DNA of 64,000 nt from DATGPD01 sp041398565 (GCA_041398565.1 JAWKUN010000007.1:62001-126000), one strand, 5' to 3'; positions 17,601 to 27,922 are shown, counted from the stretch's first letter. Translations and numbers: made by a program. The notes: a model not told the origin generated them from the sequence alone.

Positions 17601-18462
17601 CCGCCTCGCACATCCGAACGTCGCGCTGCCTGGCACACCACAAGCGGCCGAGACTGTCCTCGGTCACGGTCGAGACTGCCGCGTCCAGGAGCCGCTCGAC
17701 TGAGCCGACCTGCAGGCGGAACGCGCCGCCGATGCTCGCCAACACCACCCTGCCGTCCGCACATCGGGCCAGATCGAGCGACCGGACGCCCGCGAGTTCG
17801 GGCAACGCATGGAAACGCCCGTCGCCGAACCATGCGACCCCGGCCTCGGTGGCGACCCAGACCAGGTCGTCGCTGTCGCTGGCGATCGCGTAGACCGAGT
17901 CTCCAGGCAGGCCGTGGGCGCGGCCGAACACCGCCGCCGTCTCGCCCGAACGGCGGACCACCCCACCGCCGAGCGTGCCGATCCACAGGTCACCGGTGGC
18001 CGGATCCTCGTGCAGACTGAGGAAGCGAATGCTGCCGAGGCCGCACGCGTCGGGCAGCACGATCTCGTGCAACGCCTCGCCATCGAACCGCGCCAGTCCA
18101 CCGAACGTCCCCACCCACAGGTGCGTGTCCCTGGTTTCGGCGAGGCACGTGACGCTGTTCTGCGGCAGGCCGACCTCGGTCCCCCAGTGCTCGATGCGAT
18201 ACTCGACGCCGTCGCACGGCAAACGCGTAGGTGGCTGCTGTGCGACCGTGCACGCGGCGAAGGCCAGCACCGCGCCGAGCGAACGCCGCGCACTGGTGGT
18301 GCATCCGACGCGCGCGGACGAGCGATCCTGCCGATCGTCGCACCTGATTCCATGGCACCTGCTTCCATGGCGCCTGCTGCCGTCGCGCCTGCTGCGCCGA
18401 CACGGCGCGCTCGCGCGCGACGCTCGAAGCACGCCTGCACGGCTGTCGATCTGGTGCGGCAT
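14689..18462 (-). CDS. hybrid histidine kinase with periplasmic two-component propeller and receiver
   Basis: About 1257 residues from the ATG at 18462. The order is an Arg-rich N-terminus, a hydrophobic export segment (LGAVLAFAACTVAQQ), and a long two-component regulator propeller with repeats like GDLWIGTLGGGV, LVWVATEAGVAWF, GVWFGTNCGAVRL and SVWIGWSMHGL. A Y_Y_Y-type beta-sandwich (FQWRLLEADATW, PPGEHSFEARSADWRG) comes next, then one membrane helix (ISAFAALCAGLMLFGV) and a coiled coil. The HisKA motif GGIAHDFNDLL, the ATPase boxes (NLADNARDAM, DDGVGMP, FFTTKP, GGLGLS) and a C-terminal receiver with LSDLMMPG and SKPP complete it. It resembles Bacteroides hybrid glycan sensors but ends in a receiver without DNA-binding domain. 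The ligand is unknown. The start is uncertain because a 15-base tandem repeat lies in the N-terminus. Confidence 0.85.
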   Translation of the reverse strand: MPHQIDSRAGVLRASRASAPCRRSRRDGSRRHGSRCHGIRCDDRQDRSSARVGCTTSARRSLGAVLAFAACTVAQQPPTRLPCDGVEYRIEHWGTEVGLPQNSVTCLAETRDTHLWVGTFGGLARFDGEALHEIVLPDACGLGSIRFLSLHEDPATGDLWIGTLGGGVVRRSGETAAVFGRAHGLPGDSVYAIASDSDDLVWVATEAGVAWFGDGRFHALPELAGVRSLDLARCADGRVVLASIGGAFRLQVGSVERLLDAAVSTVTEDSLGRLWCARQRDVRMCEAGAWRRLEVVGADELRIDTVRADRAGGVWFGTNCGAVRLDAGRVVATLDMSGLRPAGDPDAAVQAILEDRDGSVWIGWSMHGLQRARTAHTHGFRIRARPELSEAYVIASDGCGGLWLGGRGLAQVRDGQMSTVETPGIVCDDVRALLPVDDGLWFADSTGVYHRSGGGIEVFGEEHGLPPVPKRALLRTRADELWVGTDHGLFARRGERFVEVAGGAVERSPVLAMAHGGDDSTWVGGPSGVWLLDRTGQVVEAYRANESLPPCEIRALVPAADDGVWVVTYGCGLLRLSHGSVDRVGSAQGLLDDALCTALRDGDDLFLSSNLGLFRCNLVELDTVARGGGSRVACQRLVGSPRVADEGAGGNQPSACRDRDGTLWFLTIDGVAGVRPSELRSESTALPYCGIRGVVVGDDVVEPNADLVLSPGARDITVRLGGTGFDPAVQPRFQWRLLEADATWQTLATGREVHLQSLPPGEHSFEARSADWRGVWSRPAFLRVVVPQILTERTWFRVTAISAFAALCAGLMLFGVRRGARRSRRLALEVESRTGQLTAEIERHRATTGKLRAVRDELEQRVRQRTDELVESLQRQRQDEVERAQLESRMQHLQRVVGVGALAGGIAHDFNDLLTVVLGSATLLRGDLGDDHAAAGLLDEILEAGRRGSALAHQLLTLSARQVVAKTLLDLNDVVPRFASTLRRVLGDGIRLDIELATQPARVLAAVVQIEQVLRNLADNARDAMPAGGRLHVAVQVVEEQGGRSCVRVAVADDGVGMPPEVRARALEPFFTTKPEARTGGLGLSAVAGIVRQLGGNLSIDSAVGVGTTVAIVVPASDPVVDADRSRSAPRVGGGPILLVEDDPAVRHVVQLLLEELGHEVEAVPSGEAALAALEGRADRYGLVLSDLMMPGLHGIELACALRAAAPTVSLVFMSGCWELLETHQELLGPVLSKPPTIDALRAAIDRSLLGGRAAGA
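18341..18400. repeat. 15-base tandem repeat, four units, in the kinase N-terminus
   Basis: Units at 18341, 18356, 18371 and 18386 read cacctgattccatgg, cacctgcttccatgg, cgcctgctgccgtcg and cgcctgctgcgccga. In the kinase frame they encode degenerate five-residue repeats (RRDGS, RRHGS, RCHGI). The period is a multiple of three, so copy changes keep the frame. Confidence 0.8.
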
Positions 18463-18607
18463 CGAGAAGACTGGATGTGGGCCGCGCGATCGCTGGTGAG
18501 CGCGGCACCGCGCGTCACGATACGTCAAACTCGCTCGCGGAGGCTTCTCGACTTCACCGATGGGCCATGGTGCGGTGCGTCCGAGGCCGACGGAGGCAAT
18601 CTCCTGA

Positions 18608-20629
18608 CTAGGAGCTACCCGAACCGTCGCTCGCCGCCGAGAACGGAGCATCGGCTCGCCGCACCGCCGCCCGCGCCGAGGTGAGCAGTTCAAGGTCGGC
18701 GAGGGGATCGAGCGAGCGCAGTTCACCGCGACCGCTCTGTCGCAACCCGAGGAGCTCGCCGGTGCCGCGCAGCGCCAGATCGAGCTCGGCGAGGGCGAAG
18801 CCATCAGTGGTTCGACACAAGGCGCGCGTGCGCGCCGTCTCCGTCCCCAGCAGCAAGCACACTCCGCGGCGAACCCCGCGGCCGACCCGGCCGCGCAGCT
18901 GATGCAAGGTCGCCAGACCGAAGCGTTGGGCATCGACCACCACCATGAGGGTCGCCTCGGGCACGTCGAGACCGACCTCGAGCACCGTGGTGCCGACCAG
19001 CACGCCGAACGCGCCGGCGCGGAAGCGCCGCACGATCTCGAGGCGTTCGCCGGCAGGCACGCGCCCGTGCACCAGCTCGCAGGGAAACTGCCGCGCCAGA
19101 CGCGCGTGCGTGGCCAGGGCGCCGCCGGACTCGCCATCCTCGCCGATGCTCGGGCACACGACGAAGATGCGCTGGCCGCGCGCAAGGCGCCACCGCATCG
19201 CCCGCAGCACACGCGCCCAGGCGTGTGTCCGCACGTGCCGGGCGACGGCGATCCGCCGCTTGCCCGGCCGCTGGCGCAGCTCGGCGACCGCGAGATCGCC
19301 GAACAGGGCGTAGGCCAGCGTGCGGGGGATCGGCGTCGCCGTGAGGACGAGCAGGTGCGGGTGCTCGCCTTTGCGCATCAACAGCTGGCGCTGCTCGACT
19401 CCGAATCGGTGCTGCTCGTCGATCACGACCATCCCGAGCCGGTGGAAGCGCGTGCCCGCCGACAGCAGCGCGTGCGTGCCGAACACCAGCCGGGCCGTCC
19501 CGTTCGCCACCGCGGTGTCCGCGAGCAGCCTCGCCTTGCGCGGCAAGGAACCGGTGAGCAGCTCGGTGTGCACGCGACTGCCCTGCAGCCACTGCCCGAC
19601 CTTGGCGAAGTGTTGCTCGGCCAAGAGCTCGGTCGGCGCCAGGAACGCGACCTGCAGGCCCGAGGCGACGGCGGCCAGGGCCGCCCACACCGCCACCGCG
19701 GTCTTGCCCGTGCCGACGTCGCCTTGCAGCAGCAAGGCCATCGGCTGCGTACCCCCCAGGGCAGCTCGCACTCGCGCGAGCGCGTCGAGCTGGTCGGCGG
19801 TCCACTGCAACGGAATGCGAGCACGCAGTCGCTCCTCGAGCGCCGCCGAGAAGGCGACGCGTGGCGCCGAGGCCGCCTCGCGCGCGCGGCGCTGCTCGTC
19901 GATGGCAGTGAACAAGGCCACGGCCTCGTGCAGGGCGAAGAAGCGCCTCGCCGCTTCGAGCTCCGCGGCGTCGGTGGGCGCGTGCATCGCCCGCACCGCC
20001 GCCGCGAAGGTCGGCGACCGGCCATCGGTCAGCGGCGGCGCCAGGGGTGGCAGCGGCGAACACGACAGGTCCACCCGCGCCAGGGCCTGCCGCAGCAGCG
20101 ACCGCAGCCTTTCCTCCGACACCCCGTCGATCGCCGGGTAGCGCAAGCGGACCGGGCTGTCCTCGCCGATCGCTTCGACCAGCAACCGCCCCGGCGACAG
20201 CGCGAACCGATCGCCGCGGCGCACGAGCGTGCCCTCCGCGACGCGCACCTGATCCACCGCGAAGGCATGCCGCATGTACGGCTGGTTGAAGTAGGCGACC
20301 TGGCACGCCACCCCGTCGTCGGCGGCCACGGTCACGACCAGGATGGAGCGGCGGCGCGGGAGGTAGCGGAAGGAGACGGCGCGCACCACGCAGGCAAAGC
20401 GCACGACCTGACCGACGTCTTCGTCGCAGGGGCCGGCAACCGTGACGACGGTGTGATGACGGGTGGGGAAGTGGAACAGCAGGTCGCGCTGAGTGCGCAA
20501 GCCGGCGGCGGCCAGCACGTCGGCGACCTTGGGTCCGACGCCCTTGAGGGCGCGCAGCGGCGCGTCCAGCGCCAAGGGGGAATCAGGAACGGAATCGACC
20601 ACCGAACGGTCGGATGCACCGAGCGCCAT
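18608..20629 (-). CDS. recG: ATP-dependent DNA helicase RecG
   Basis: 673 residues from the ATG at 20629, close to the usual RecG length. The wedge region begins with a helix-hairpin-helix-like LRALKGVGPKVADVLAAAGL and DLLFHFPTRHH, followed by an OB fold. The helicase core shows LLLQGDVGTGKTAVAVW (Walker A), FLAPTELLAEQH, VIDEQHRFGVEQR (the DEQH box typical of RecG), LTATPIPRTLA, VHGRVP and LRGRVGRG. It remodels stalled replication forks and branched DNA. It is followed on the same strand, after 145 bases, by the hybrid kinase, but the two are unlikely to be functionally linked. A long antisense frame across this gene is not coding. Confidence 0.96.
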   Translation of the reverse strand: MALGASDRSVVDSVPDSPLALDAPLRALKGVGPKVADVLAAAGLRTQRDLLFHFPTRHHTVVTVAGPCDEDVGQVVRFACVVRAVSFRYLPRRRSILVVTVAADDGVACQVAYFNQPYMRHAFAVDQVRVAEGTLVRRGDRFALSPGRLLVEAIGEDSPVRLRYPAIDGVSEERLRSLLRQALARVDLSCSPLPPLAPPLTDGRSPTFAAAVRAMHAPTDAAELEAARRFFALHEAVALFTAIDEQRRAREAASAPRVAFSAALEERLRARIPLQWTADQLDALARVRAALGGTQPMALLLQGDVGTGKTAVAVWAALAAVASGLQVAFLAPTELLAEQHFAKVGQWLQGSRVHTELLTGSLPRKARLLADTAVANGTARLVFGTHALLSAGTRFHRLGMVVIDEQHRFGVEQRQLLMRKGEHPHLLVLTATPIPRTLAYALFGDLAVAELRQRPGKRRIAVARHVRTHAWARVLRAMRWRLARGQRIFVVCPSIGEDGESGGALATHARLARQFPCELVHGRVPAGERLEIVRRFRAGAFGVLVGTTVLEVGLDVPEATLMVVVDAQRFGLATLHQLRGRVGRGVRRGVCLLLGTETARTRALCRTTDGFALAELDLALRGTGELLGLRQSGRGELRSLDPLADLELLTSARAAVRRADAPFSAASDGSGSS

Positions 20630-21077
20630 TCTGCGCCCATGTGCCGACCGGGTGAAAGGCAAACGGACGCGCCTCGCCGTCGGATGGTCCGCAGCCACCC
20701 CGGGACCCGACTGGCACCCGCGGCCGCTTCGGCTTGCGAGCGTGCGGTCCCCATCGTCGGGCGCAGCGGCACCTGCTGCGCCGGCTCGGCGATACGCAGC
20801 GATCCGAAGCCGCCGCGGACGAAGCGGTGTTGCCGGCCACGCGTGCCGCTGCGGCATGGCCACCCGAAGCCATGGCGGAACGATCTCGACGAACCGGGTC
20901 GCTCGGCGCACAATCGCGCCCCATGCGACCCGAGGCTGCGCCGGCGCGACGAACCGAGATCCGGCGTGCGCAGGGTGCACCTCCCTCCCAAGCCACGCCC
21001 GATGCGATCGCAGACGTCGGCGCCCGCGCCAACCGCGCGCGCACCCACTGCCTGCGTCTCCCCTCGCGGCGAACCGA
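20630..21077. other. 448-base region between divergent recG and UDPGP genes
   Basis: No gene is supported on either strand. The frames open in both directions have arginine/alanine-rich translations without recognisable motifs. Promoters of the two divergent genes must lie here, but no clear consensus is seen in such GC-rich sequence. Confidence 0.55.
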
Positions 21078-22199
21078 GTGAACACTGCCGTGCCTGTCTT
21101 CTCCGAGAGCGAGCTCGAGTTCCTGCACAAGTACGGATTCGACGAGCTGATGTTCGAGCACTGGCGGCGCTGCTTGCGCGAGGGCCGCCTGTCACGCGAT
21201 CACAACGTCGCCAAGGGCGAGATCCGCGCCCCCGGTTCGGAGGCCGTGCGCGAACTGCCGTCGAAGTCCGACTCGGCGCACCACTCCGTCGTCGAGCTCG
21301 GCCGCGCCGCCATCCGCCGCGGCGAGTTCGGCGTCGTGATCCTCAACGGAGGCATGGCGACACGCTTCGGCGGCGTCGTCAAGGGCGTGGTGCCCGTCCT
21401 GCCCGGCCGCTCGTTCCTGGCGCTGCGCCTCGCCGACATCGCTCGCGCGCAAGAGGAGTGCGGCGGCCGCATCCAGGTGTTCGTGATGAACAGCTTCGCC
21501 ACCGAGGAGGCGACCAAAGCCCATTTCGTCGAGCACGACAACTTCGGTCTCGACGCCGACCAGGTGCACCACTTCAACCAGTTCGTCGCGGCCCGCCTGC
21601 GGCCGGACGGTGAAGTGTTCAAATCGCCGACCGGCGAGATCTCCCCCTACAGCACCGGGCACGGCGACTTTGCGCCGGCCCTGCGCGCCAGTGATGCGTT
21701 GGCCGACTTCCTGGCAGGTGGCGGCCGCACCCTCTTGGTCGCCAACGTCGACAACCTGGGCGCTCGCGTCAGCCCGCTCATGCTGGGGATGCACCTCGAC
21801 GCCAAGGTCGAGCTCACCGTCGAGGTGGCCCCGAAGTGGCCGGGCGACGTCGGTGGCTCGCCCTACGTGTACGAGGGGCGCCTGCAGTTGCTCGAGCAGA
21901 TCCGTTACCCGAGCGACTTCGACCCGGACATGGTCGACGTCTTCAACACCAACACGTTCCATTTCAGTGCCAGCGCTCTCGACCGCGAGTTCGAACTCGG
22001 TTGGTACTACGTCGAGAAGAGCGTGGGTGGCGCGGCAGCGGTCCAGATCGAGCGCCTGATCGGCGAGATGACCAAGCACCTCTCGTCGCAGTTCGTCAAG
22101 GTCAAGCGCACCGGCCGTGACAATCGGTTCCTGCCGGTGAAGACGCCCGACGACCTGGTCGCCGCGCGCGAGGAGATCGCCGAGATCTATCCGGCCTGA
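21078..22199 (+). CDS. UTP-glucose-1-phosphate uridylyltransferase-like (UDPGP family)
   Basis: 373 residues from a GTG at 21078; no ATG precedes the conserved part. The nucleotide-binding loop appears as VVILNGGMATRFGGVVKG, a variant of the LAGGXGTRXG...PKG signature. GHGDFAPAL, NVDNLGARVSP and VFNTNTFHFS are typical of the eukaryote-like UDPGP family (UDP-glucose or UDP-N-acetylhexosamine pyrophosphorylases), and a late Lys-rich segment (VKVKRTGRDNRFLPVKTPDDL) also fits. The enzyme makes an activated sugar for glycans or glycogen; the sugar specificity cannot be fixed from sequence. The core matches, although the Met-Ala in the loop replaces the more usual Gly-Leu/Gly-Gly. Confidence 0.85.
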   Translation: MNTAVPVFSESELEFLHKYGFDELMFEHWRRCLREGRLSRDHNVAKGEIRAPGSEAVRELPSKSDSAHHSVVELGRAAIRRGEFGVVILNGGMATRFGGVVKGVVPVLPGRSFLALRLADIARAQEECGGRIQVFVMNSFATEEATKAHFVEHDNFGLDADQVHHFNQFVAARLRPDGEVFKSPTGEISPYSTGHGDFAPALRASDALADFLAGGGRTLLVANVDNLGARVSPLMLGMHLDAKVELTVEVAPKWPGDVGGSPYVYEGRLQLLEQIRYPSDFDPDMVDVFNTNTFHFSASALDREFELGWYYVEKSVGGAAAVQIERLIGEMTKHLSSQFVKVKRTGRDNRFLPVKTPDDLVAAREEIAEIYPA

Positions 22200-22265
22200 C
22201 GGCCCGGCCGCGCGAACCGCCACGGCCACGACGTTCTTGGTGGCAAGCCTCGGCGCCGCCGCCGA

Positions 22266-23180
22266 TCAGATGCGCAGTTCGCCGTCGCCGATGTGCACGG
22301 CGCGGCCACCGACCCCCACTCGCTTGATCTTGCCGGCCTCGACGTCGACGAACGCGTCGACGATGCCCCGGCGCTGGACCTCTGCGCCCTGCTCGATCCG
22401 CACCTCCGCCGTCGGCGCCGCCAGGAGCACGCCCTCGTGTACCAGATAGGCCGCGAGACAGCCTGCGGCCGAGCCCGTCACCGGATCCTCGCCCGGCGTC
22501 ACGCGGCCGAACCACACGTGCCGCGCGCGCACCGCGCAGTCGGCGTCCTCGGTGTCTTGGGTGAAGGCGTAGAACGTCTCGGCACCGACACGTTGCGCCA
22601 GTTCGGCGCACGCGGCGAAATCGGGCCGCACGCGCCGGAGCGCCGGCAGGTCGCGGACCGGCACGATGAGCCAGGGCACGCCGGTGTCGACCAGGCGAAC
22701 CGGCAGATCGGCGGGGCACAGACAGTCGCGATCCAGGCCGAGAGCACGGGCCACGAGATCGACGTCCTTGCACGCCGGCGCGAACGCCGGGGTGCGCTGC
22801 GTCATCAGCACCTCGCGCACGTCGCCGTTCTCGACGACGACCTCCACGGGCAGGACCCCCGCCTCGAGCTGGCCACGCACCACGTTCGCGCCCTCGTTCA
22901 GCGTGTAGCGACCGGTACTGGCGAGGACGAAGTGCGTGCCCACCACCGGATGCCCGGCCAGGGGGAGTTCGCGGTCGACGGTGAAGATGCGCAGACGCAC
23001 TTCGGCGTCGGCCACCGTCGGCTTCAGACAGAACACCGTCTCCGACAGGTTCATCTCGCGCGCGACCTGCTGCATGGTGTCGCGGTCGAGTTCGTCGGCG
23101 TCCACGAACACAGCGAGCGGGTTGCCGCCGAACGGGCGGTCGGTGAAGACGTCGACGCGGTGGTAGCGCAGCGTGGTCAT
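22266..23180 (-). CDS. PhzF-family isomerase/epimerase
   Basis: 304 residues. PhzF fold signatures are present in both halves. YHRVDVFTDRPFGGNPLAVF opens the protein, MNLSETVF carries the catalytic Glu, LPLAGHPVVGTHFVL follows, and DPVTGSAAGCLAAYL lies in the second half. The family catalyses proton shifts and isomerisations on small molecules; phenazine genes themselves are absent, so a housekeeping or unknown substrate is likely. The start ATG at 23180 overlaps the stop of the upstream methyltransferase-like gene by four bases (atga), so the two form a translationally coupled pair. Confidence 0.9.
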   Translation of the reverse strand: MTTLRYHRVDVFTDRPFGGNPLAVFVDADELDRDTMQQVAREMNLSETVFCLKPTVADAEVRLRIFTVDRELPLAGHPVVGTHFVLASTGRYTLNEGANVVRGQLEAGVLPVEVVVENGDVREVLMTQRTPAFAPACKDVDLVARALGLDRDCLCPADLPVRLVDTGVPWLIVPVRDLPALRRVRPDFAACAELAQRVGAETFYAFTQDTEDADCAVRARHVWFGRVTPGEDPVTGSAAGCLAAYLVHEGVLLAAPTAEVRIEQGAEVQRRGIVDAFVDVEAGKIKRVGVGGRAVHIGDGELRI

Positions 23181-23989
23181 GGTGAAATGGCGAGGGTAGC
23201 GAATCGGTCGACCGTGCGCTGCCCGTCGTGCACGAGGTCGGTGGCGGCGGAGATCGACGCCACCACCGAGACCCCTTGCTCGGCGAGCAGCGCGAAGCCG
23301 ATGTCGCGCTCGCGCGCCGTCTGGTGCAGCAAGACCAACGCCCCACCCGGACGCAGGGTGGCGCGCGCGCGCGCCATCAGTCCGTTCGGATCGAACAAGT
23401 GGTCGGGTAGCCCCCACCTCCGCAGCGCGTGCGCCGTGAGGAACGGGAAGAACAGAGTGACGACGTCTCGGGCTTCGAGCTCGATCCTGCGGAAGTCGGC
23501 CACGAGGTAGCGCACCGCTCCATTGTCGAGCTGGCGCGCGTAGGCACTCGCCACGTCGCAGCGCGCATGCAGGTTCGGGTAGACCACGTGGCCGTCGACC
23601 TCGACACCCAGCAGCTCGACGGCGCGCGGCGCCGGCGCCCTGTGCAGGCGCCAGAAGCGCTCGAGAGCGAAGACGTAGCGCCAGTCCTGGGCGCCGACGT
23701 CGACCGCCCGCACGCGCGCGCCGAGGCCGAGGTCGCGGTCGCCGACGAGCCGCTCCAGCACGTCGAGCAGGGCGAGGTTGTCGCGGTAGACCAGGCGGGT
23801 CGAACGCGCATGGAGTGGCGCAAGGTCGTAGCGCGCACGCAGCTCGGCCTCGCGCGCTTCCGCCGCATCACGGCGCGCCCCGCCCAGGTGGGCGAACAGG
23901 GCAGCCTTGTCCTGGTGTGGCAGGGCCGGCGCCCCGCGCCGCCAACGCAGAGTCGACCGCACGCGCATGCGCAAGGCCCGGAGAACCAT
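23177..23989 (-). CDS. possible SAM-dependent methyltransferase-like protein
   Basis: 270 residues from the ATG at 23989. The sequence has a Rossmann-like order: ARVRAVDVGAQDWRYVFALERFW (glycine/acidic first motif), VELLGVEVDGHVVYPNLHARCD, VRYLVADFRRIEL, VVTLFFPFLTAHALRRWGLP, and LRPGGALVLLHQT, which resembles the late motif LKPGG of class I methyltransferases. The N-terminus is basic and poorly conserved. Family assignment rests on these motifs only. It shares an atga overlap with the downstream PhzF gene, suggesting a joint small-molecule pathway. Confidence 0.6.
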   Translation of the reverse strand: MVLRALRMRVRSTLRWRRGAPALPHQDKAALFAHLGGARRDAAEAREAELRARYDLAPLHARSTRLVYRDNLALLDVLERLVGDRDLGLGARVRAVDVGAQDWRYVFALERFWRLHRAPAPRAVELLGVEVDGHVVYPNLHARCDVASAYARQLDNGAVRYLVADFRRIELEARDVVTLFFPFLTAHALRRWGLPDHLFDPNGLMARARATLRPGGALVLLHQTARERDIGFALLAEQGVSVVASISAATDLVHDGQRTVDRFATLAISP

Positions 23990-24099
23990 GATCCTGGCGT
24001 TCTCATCGGCCGTACCAGGCCGCCAACCGCAGCAGTTCGGCAACATCGTGCTGCCCCGTTGCGGATCGGGAAGGCGACACGGCGTACAACCGGCGCGTG

Positions 24100-25740
<1,641 letters not shown>

Positions 25741-25752
25741 AGCCGGCGCGCG

Positions 25753-26187
25753 CTACTGGATGACGACGAGCGTCGCCTGGCTGGCGGTGAAGCAGGCGGT
25801 GCCGGAGATCTGGCACAAGCACTGCACGCACAGCTGTGCGCCCACCAACCCCGGATTGTTGGGAATCGCGACGGTGGCACCCGGAGCCGGGAGCACGACG
25901 AGCGGCTGGCAGCCGAGCGTACAGCCGGCGGCACACATGGGCGGCACCGGCAGCGGCGCCGGCGTGATCGGCACGCCGATGACGACGAACTGCGACGTGC
26001 TCGGGAAGCACGTGGGCGGACACCGGAAGACGAAGTTGGTGCCGATCATCGGCGGGGTGCCGCACACGGGGTTGGTCTGGCCGGCGCACCCCGTGCCGGG
26101 GATGGGAGAGCACTGGGCCCGGGCGGAGACCGCGAGGCCGAACGCCAACAGGAGGACGAGAGAGAGGACGGTGGCGAACCTGCGCAT
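25753..26187 (-). CDS. small Cys-rich secreted protein
   Basis: 144 residues from the ATG at 26187, with a strong signal peptide (MRRFATVLSLVLLLAFGLAVSARA). The mature part holds about twelve cysteines in short proline/glycine-rich loops (CSPIPGTGCAGQTNPVC, FRCPPTCFP, MCAAGCTLGC, LCVQCLCQISGTAC), suggesting a compact disulfide-bonded exported protein. The end resembles a cut-down version of the C-terminal region of larger secreted proteins here (NPGLVGAQLCVQ). No family recognised. It converges with the ETF oxidoreductase gene, 12 bases apart. Confidence 0.75.
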   Translation of the reverse strand: MRRFATVLSLVLLLAFGLAVSARAQCSPIPGTGCAGQTNPVCGTPPMIGTNFVFRCPPTCFPSTSQFVVIGVPITPAPLPVPPMCAAGCTLGCQPLVVLPAPGATVAIPNNPGLVGAQLCVQCLCQISGTACFTASQATLVVIQ

Positions 26188-26398
26188 GTTTGGGTGACTC
26201 CCGTCGCAGCCGCGGCCGCAACCAAAGGCTTGGTTGCCGTCGGCGCTTTGCACCGACCAGAGACCGCCGGAAGCTGCTTCGTTCCTCGGACGATAGCGCG
26301 CGGCCGAATCCGCCGACGCCAGGATCATCCCGGAGCTGGCATTCCGTCCTGGCGCGACGGCGAGAAAACCCACCCGCCGCGACCGCGTTGATTCGGTC

Positions 26399-27922
26399 GT
26401 GGGAATCATCGTCTCTCCGTGCCGGGTCCTGGCGGCCGCGTCCCCGCTCGCCGCTGCCCTGGCGTTCGGTTGCTCGGCGGCTCCGGTCGACAATCCGGTG
26501 CGCCACACCCGCGCGACCGCCCTGTTCGAACGCCACTGTGCGGCGTGCCATGGTGCGACCGGCGCTGCCGACAGCAGCCTCGTCGGCTTCCTGCGGCCGC
26601 GGCCGCGCAGCTTCGCGCTGGGCAGCTTCAATCTGGTCAGCACGCGCAACGGAGTGCCCACCGACGACGACCTGGTGCGCACACTCGAGCGCGGCCTTCC
26701 CGGCTCCACCATGCCGTCCTTCGCCTGGCTCCCCGACGACGACGTCCGCTTGCTGGCGCAACACGTGCGCGAGCTCGCCGTCACGGGATACGCGGCAGCG
26801 CGCGAACGCAGCGAACACGCCGCCGGCAGGTCCATCGACCGCTTGCACCTGCGACGCGCCGCCGAGCGTGCACTGCGCGCCGGCGACGAGATCCCGGTCC
26901 CGGAGCCGCAGCCGATCACCGACGACGTCGTGGCCCACGGCCGCAGCCTGTTCGTCGAGCGCTGCGCGGCCTGCCACGGCCGCGACGGCAAGGGCTTCGG
27001 CGAAGAGCCGGGCTGGGTGCACCGCACCGAGTTCGCCTGGGCGCGCGACCTCACGGCCGGCGTGCTCAAGGGCGGTGCCTCGCACCGCGATCTGTGCTGG
27101 CGCATCGCCGCCGGCATGCCGGCCGTGGGCATGCCCCCCACGCGCCTGGACGAGACCGACACCCTGGCGCTGGCAGCCTTCGTGCAGTCGCTCCTGCCGG
27201 CCGACGCGCAGGACAAGCAGGTGCAGCGACGTCAGGAGATCGTGGCCCGGCGCGTGGCCGCCCTTCCCACCGACCCGAACGACGCGCGGTGGCAACTCGT
27301 CGACGTCACCCTGGCCGCGCTGCAGGCGCACGCCGGCGCGGTGCCCAGAGCGCAGGTCGCGGCGCTGCACGACGGCAAGGAGTGCGCATTCCTGCTGCGC
27401 TGGCCGGACGCGGCGCGCGACGACGTGCCGACCGGCGTCTTCCCCGACGGCGCCGCCCTGCAACTCTCCGGCGACCAGGATCCGCCGGCGTTCGCCATGG
27501 GGACGCGCACGCAGCAGGTCCACATCTGGCACTGGCAGGCGTACCCGCCGACAGCGCTGGCCGGCGACCTCGATGCACTGGCGCCGCGCCCGGACGGCAG
27601 CCGCGCCGACGTGCCGCTGCAGCCGCGCCCGGCCGAGTTCGACATGCCACAGCAGCAAGCGGTGAGCGCACACGGCAGCGGCGTCGGCGACCTGCGGCCG
27701 TTCCGCGATGCCGCGGCCGAGTTGTCGGCGCAACCCACTTGGCGCGACGGTTCCTGGACCCTGATCCTGCGGCGTCCTCTGCGTGGCCGCAGCCACGACG
27801 ACATCGACCTGGTGCCAGGCACGCGCCTACACCTGGCGCTGGCGATCTGGAACGGAGCTGCGCGCGACGCCGGCGCCCGCAAGTCGATCAGCGTGTGGCA
27901 GCGCCTGACGCTGGCGCCGTGA
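26399..27922 (+). CDS. diheme cytochrome c with ethylbenzene-dehydrogenase-like heme domain
   Basis: 507 residues from a GTG at 26399. The leader ends in a lipobox-like FGCSA. Two c-type heme sites of the form CAACH lie in HCAACHGATG (about residue 47) and RCAACHGRDGKGFG (about residue 190). Each is followed by a Met-containing ligand region (STMPSFAW, AVGMPPTRL). The C-terminal 200 residues resemble the heme b subunit of ethylbenzene/DMSO-type dehydrogenases: FLLRWPDAARDD, DGAALQLSGDQDPPAF, VHIWHWQAYPP. It is probably a periplasmic electron carrier for a molybdoenzyme or respiratory complex, though no partner catalytic subunit adjoins it. Confidence 0.8.
   Translation: MGIIVSPCRVLAAASPLAAALAFGCSAAPVDNPVRHTRATALFERHCAACHGATGAADSSLVGFLRPRPRSFALGSFNLVSTRNGVPTDDDLVRTLERGLPGSTMPSFAWLPDDDVRLLAQHVRELAVTGYAAARERSEHAAGRSIDRLHLRRAAERALRAGDEIPVPEPQPITDDVVAHGRSLFVERCAACHGRDGKGFGEEPGWVHRTEFAWARDLTAGVLKGGASHRDLCWRIAAGMPAVGMPPTRLDETDTLALAAFVQSLLPADAQDKQVQRRQEIVARRVAALPTDPNDARWQLVDVTLAALQAHAGAVPRAQVAALHDGKECAFLLRWPDAARDDVPTGVFPDGAALQLSGDQDPPAFAMGTRTQQVHIWHWQAYPPTALAGDLDALAPRPDGSRADVPLQPRPAEFDMPQQQAVSAHGSGVGDLRPFRDAAAELSAQPTWRDGSWTLILRRPLRGRSHDDIDLVPGTRLHLALAIWNGAARDAGARKSISVWQRLTLAP

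Noticed and set aside
14689..19212. Longer version of the hybrid kinase reaching into recG
   Set aside because: Beyond 18462 the frame is an out-of-phase shadow of recG with arginine/cysteine-rich sequence.
18902..21613. Very long open frame on the plus strand across recG
   Set aside because: Its translation is Arg/His/Gln-rich without motifs, while the minus strand encodes all RecG helicase motifs in order. High GC makes long antisense frames common.
22200..22265. Intrinsic terminator between the convergent UDPGP and PhzF genes
   Set aside because: No convincing stem followed by a T run is visible on either strand.
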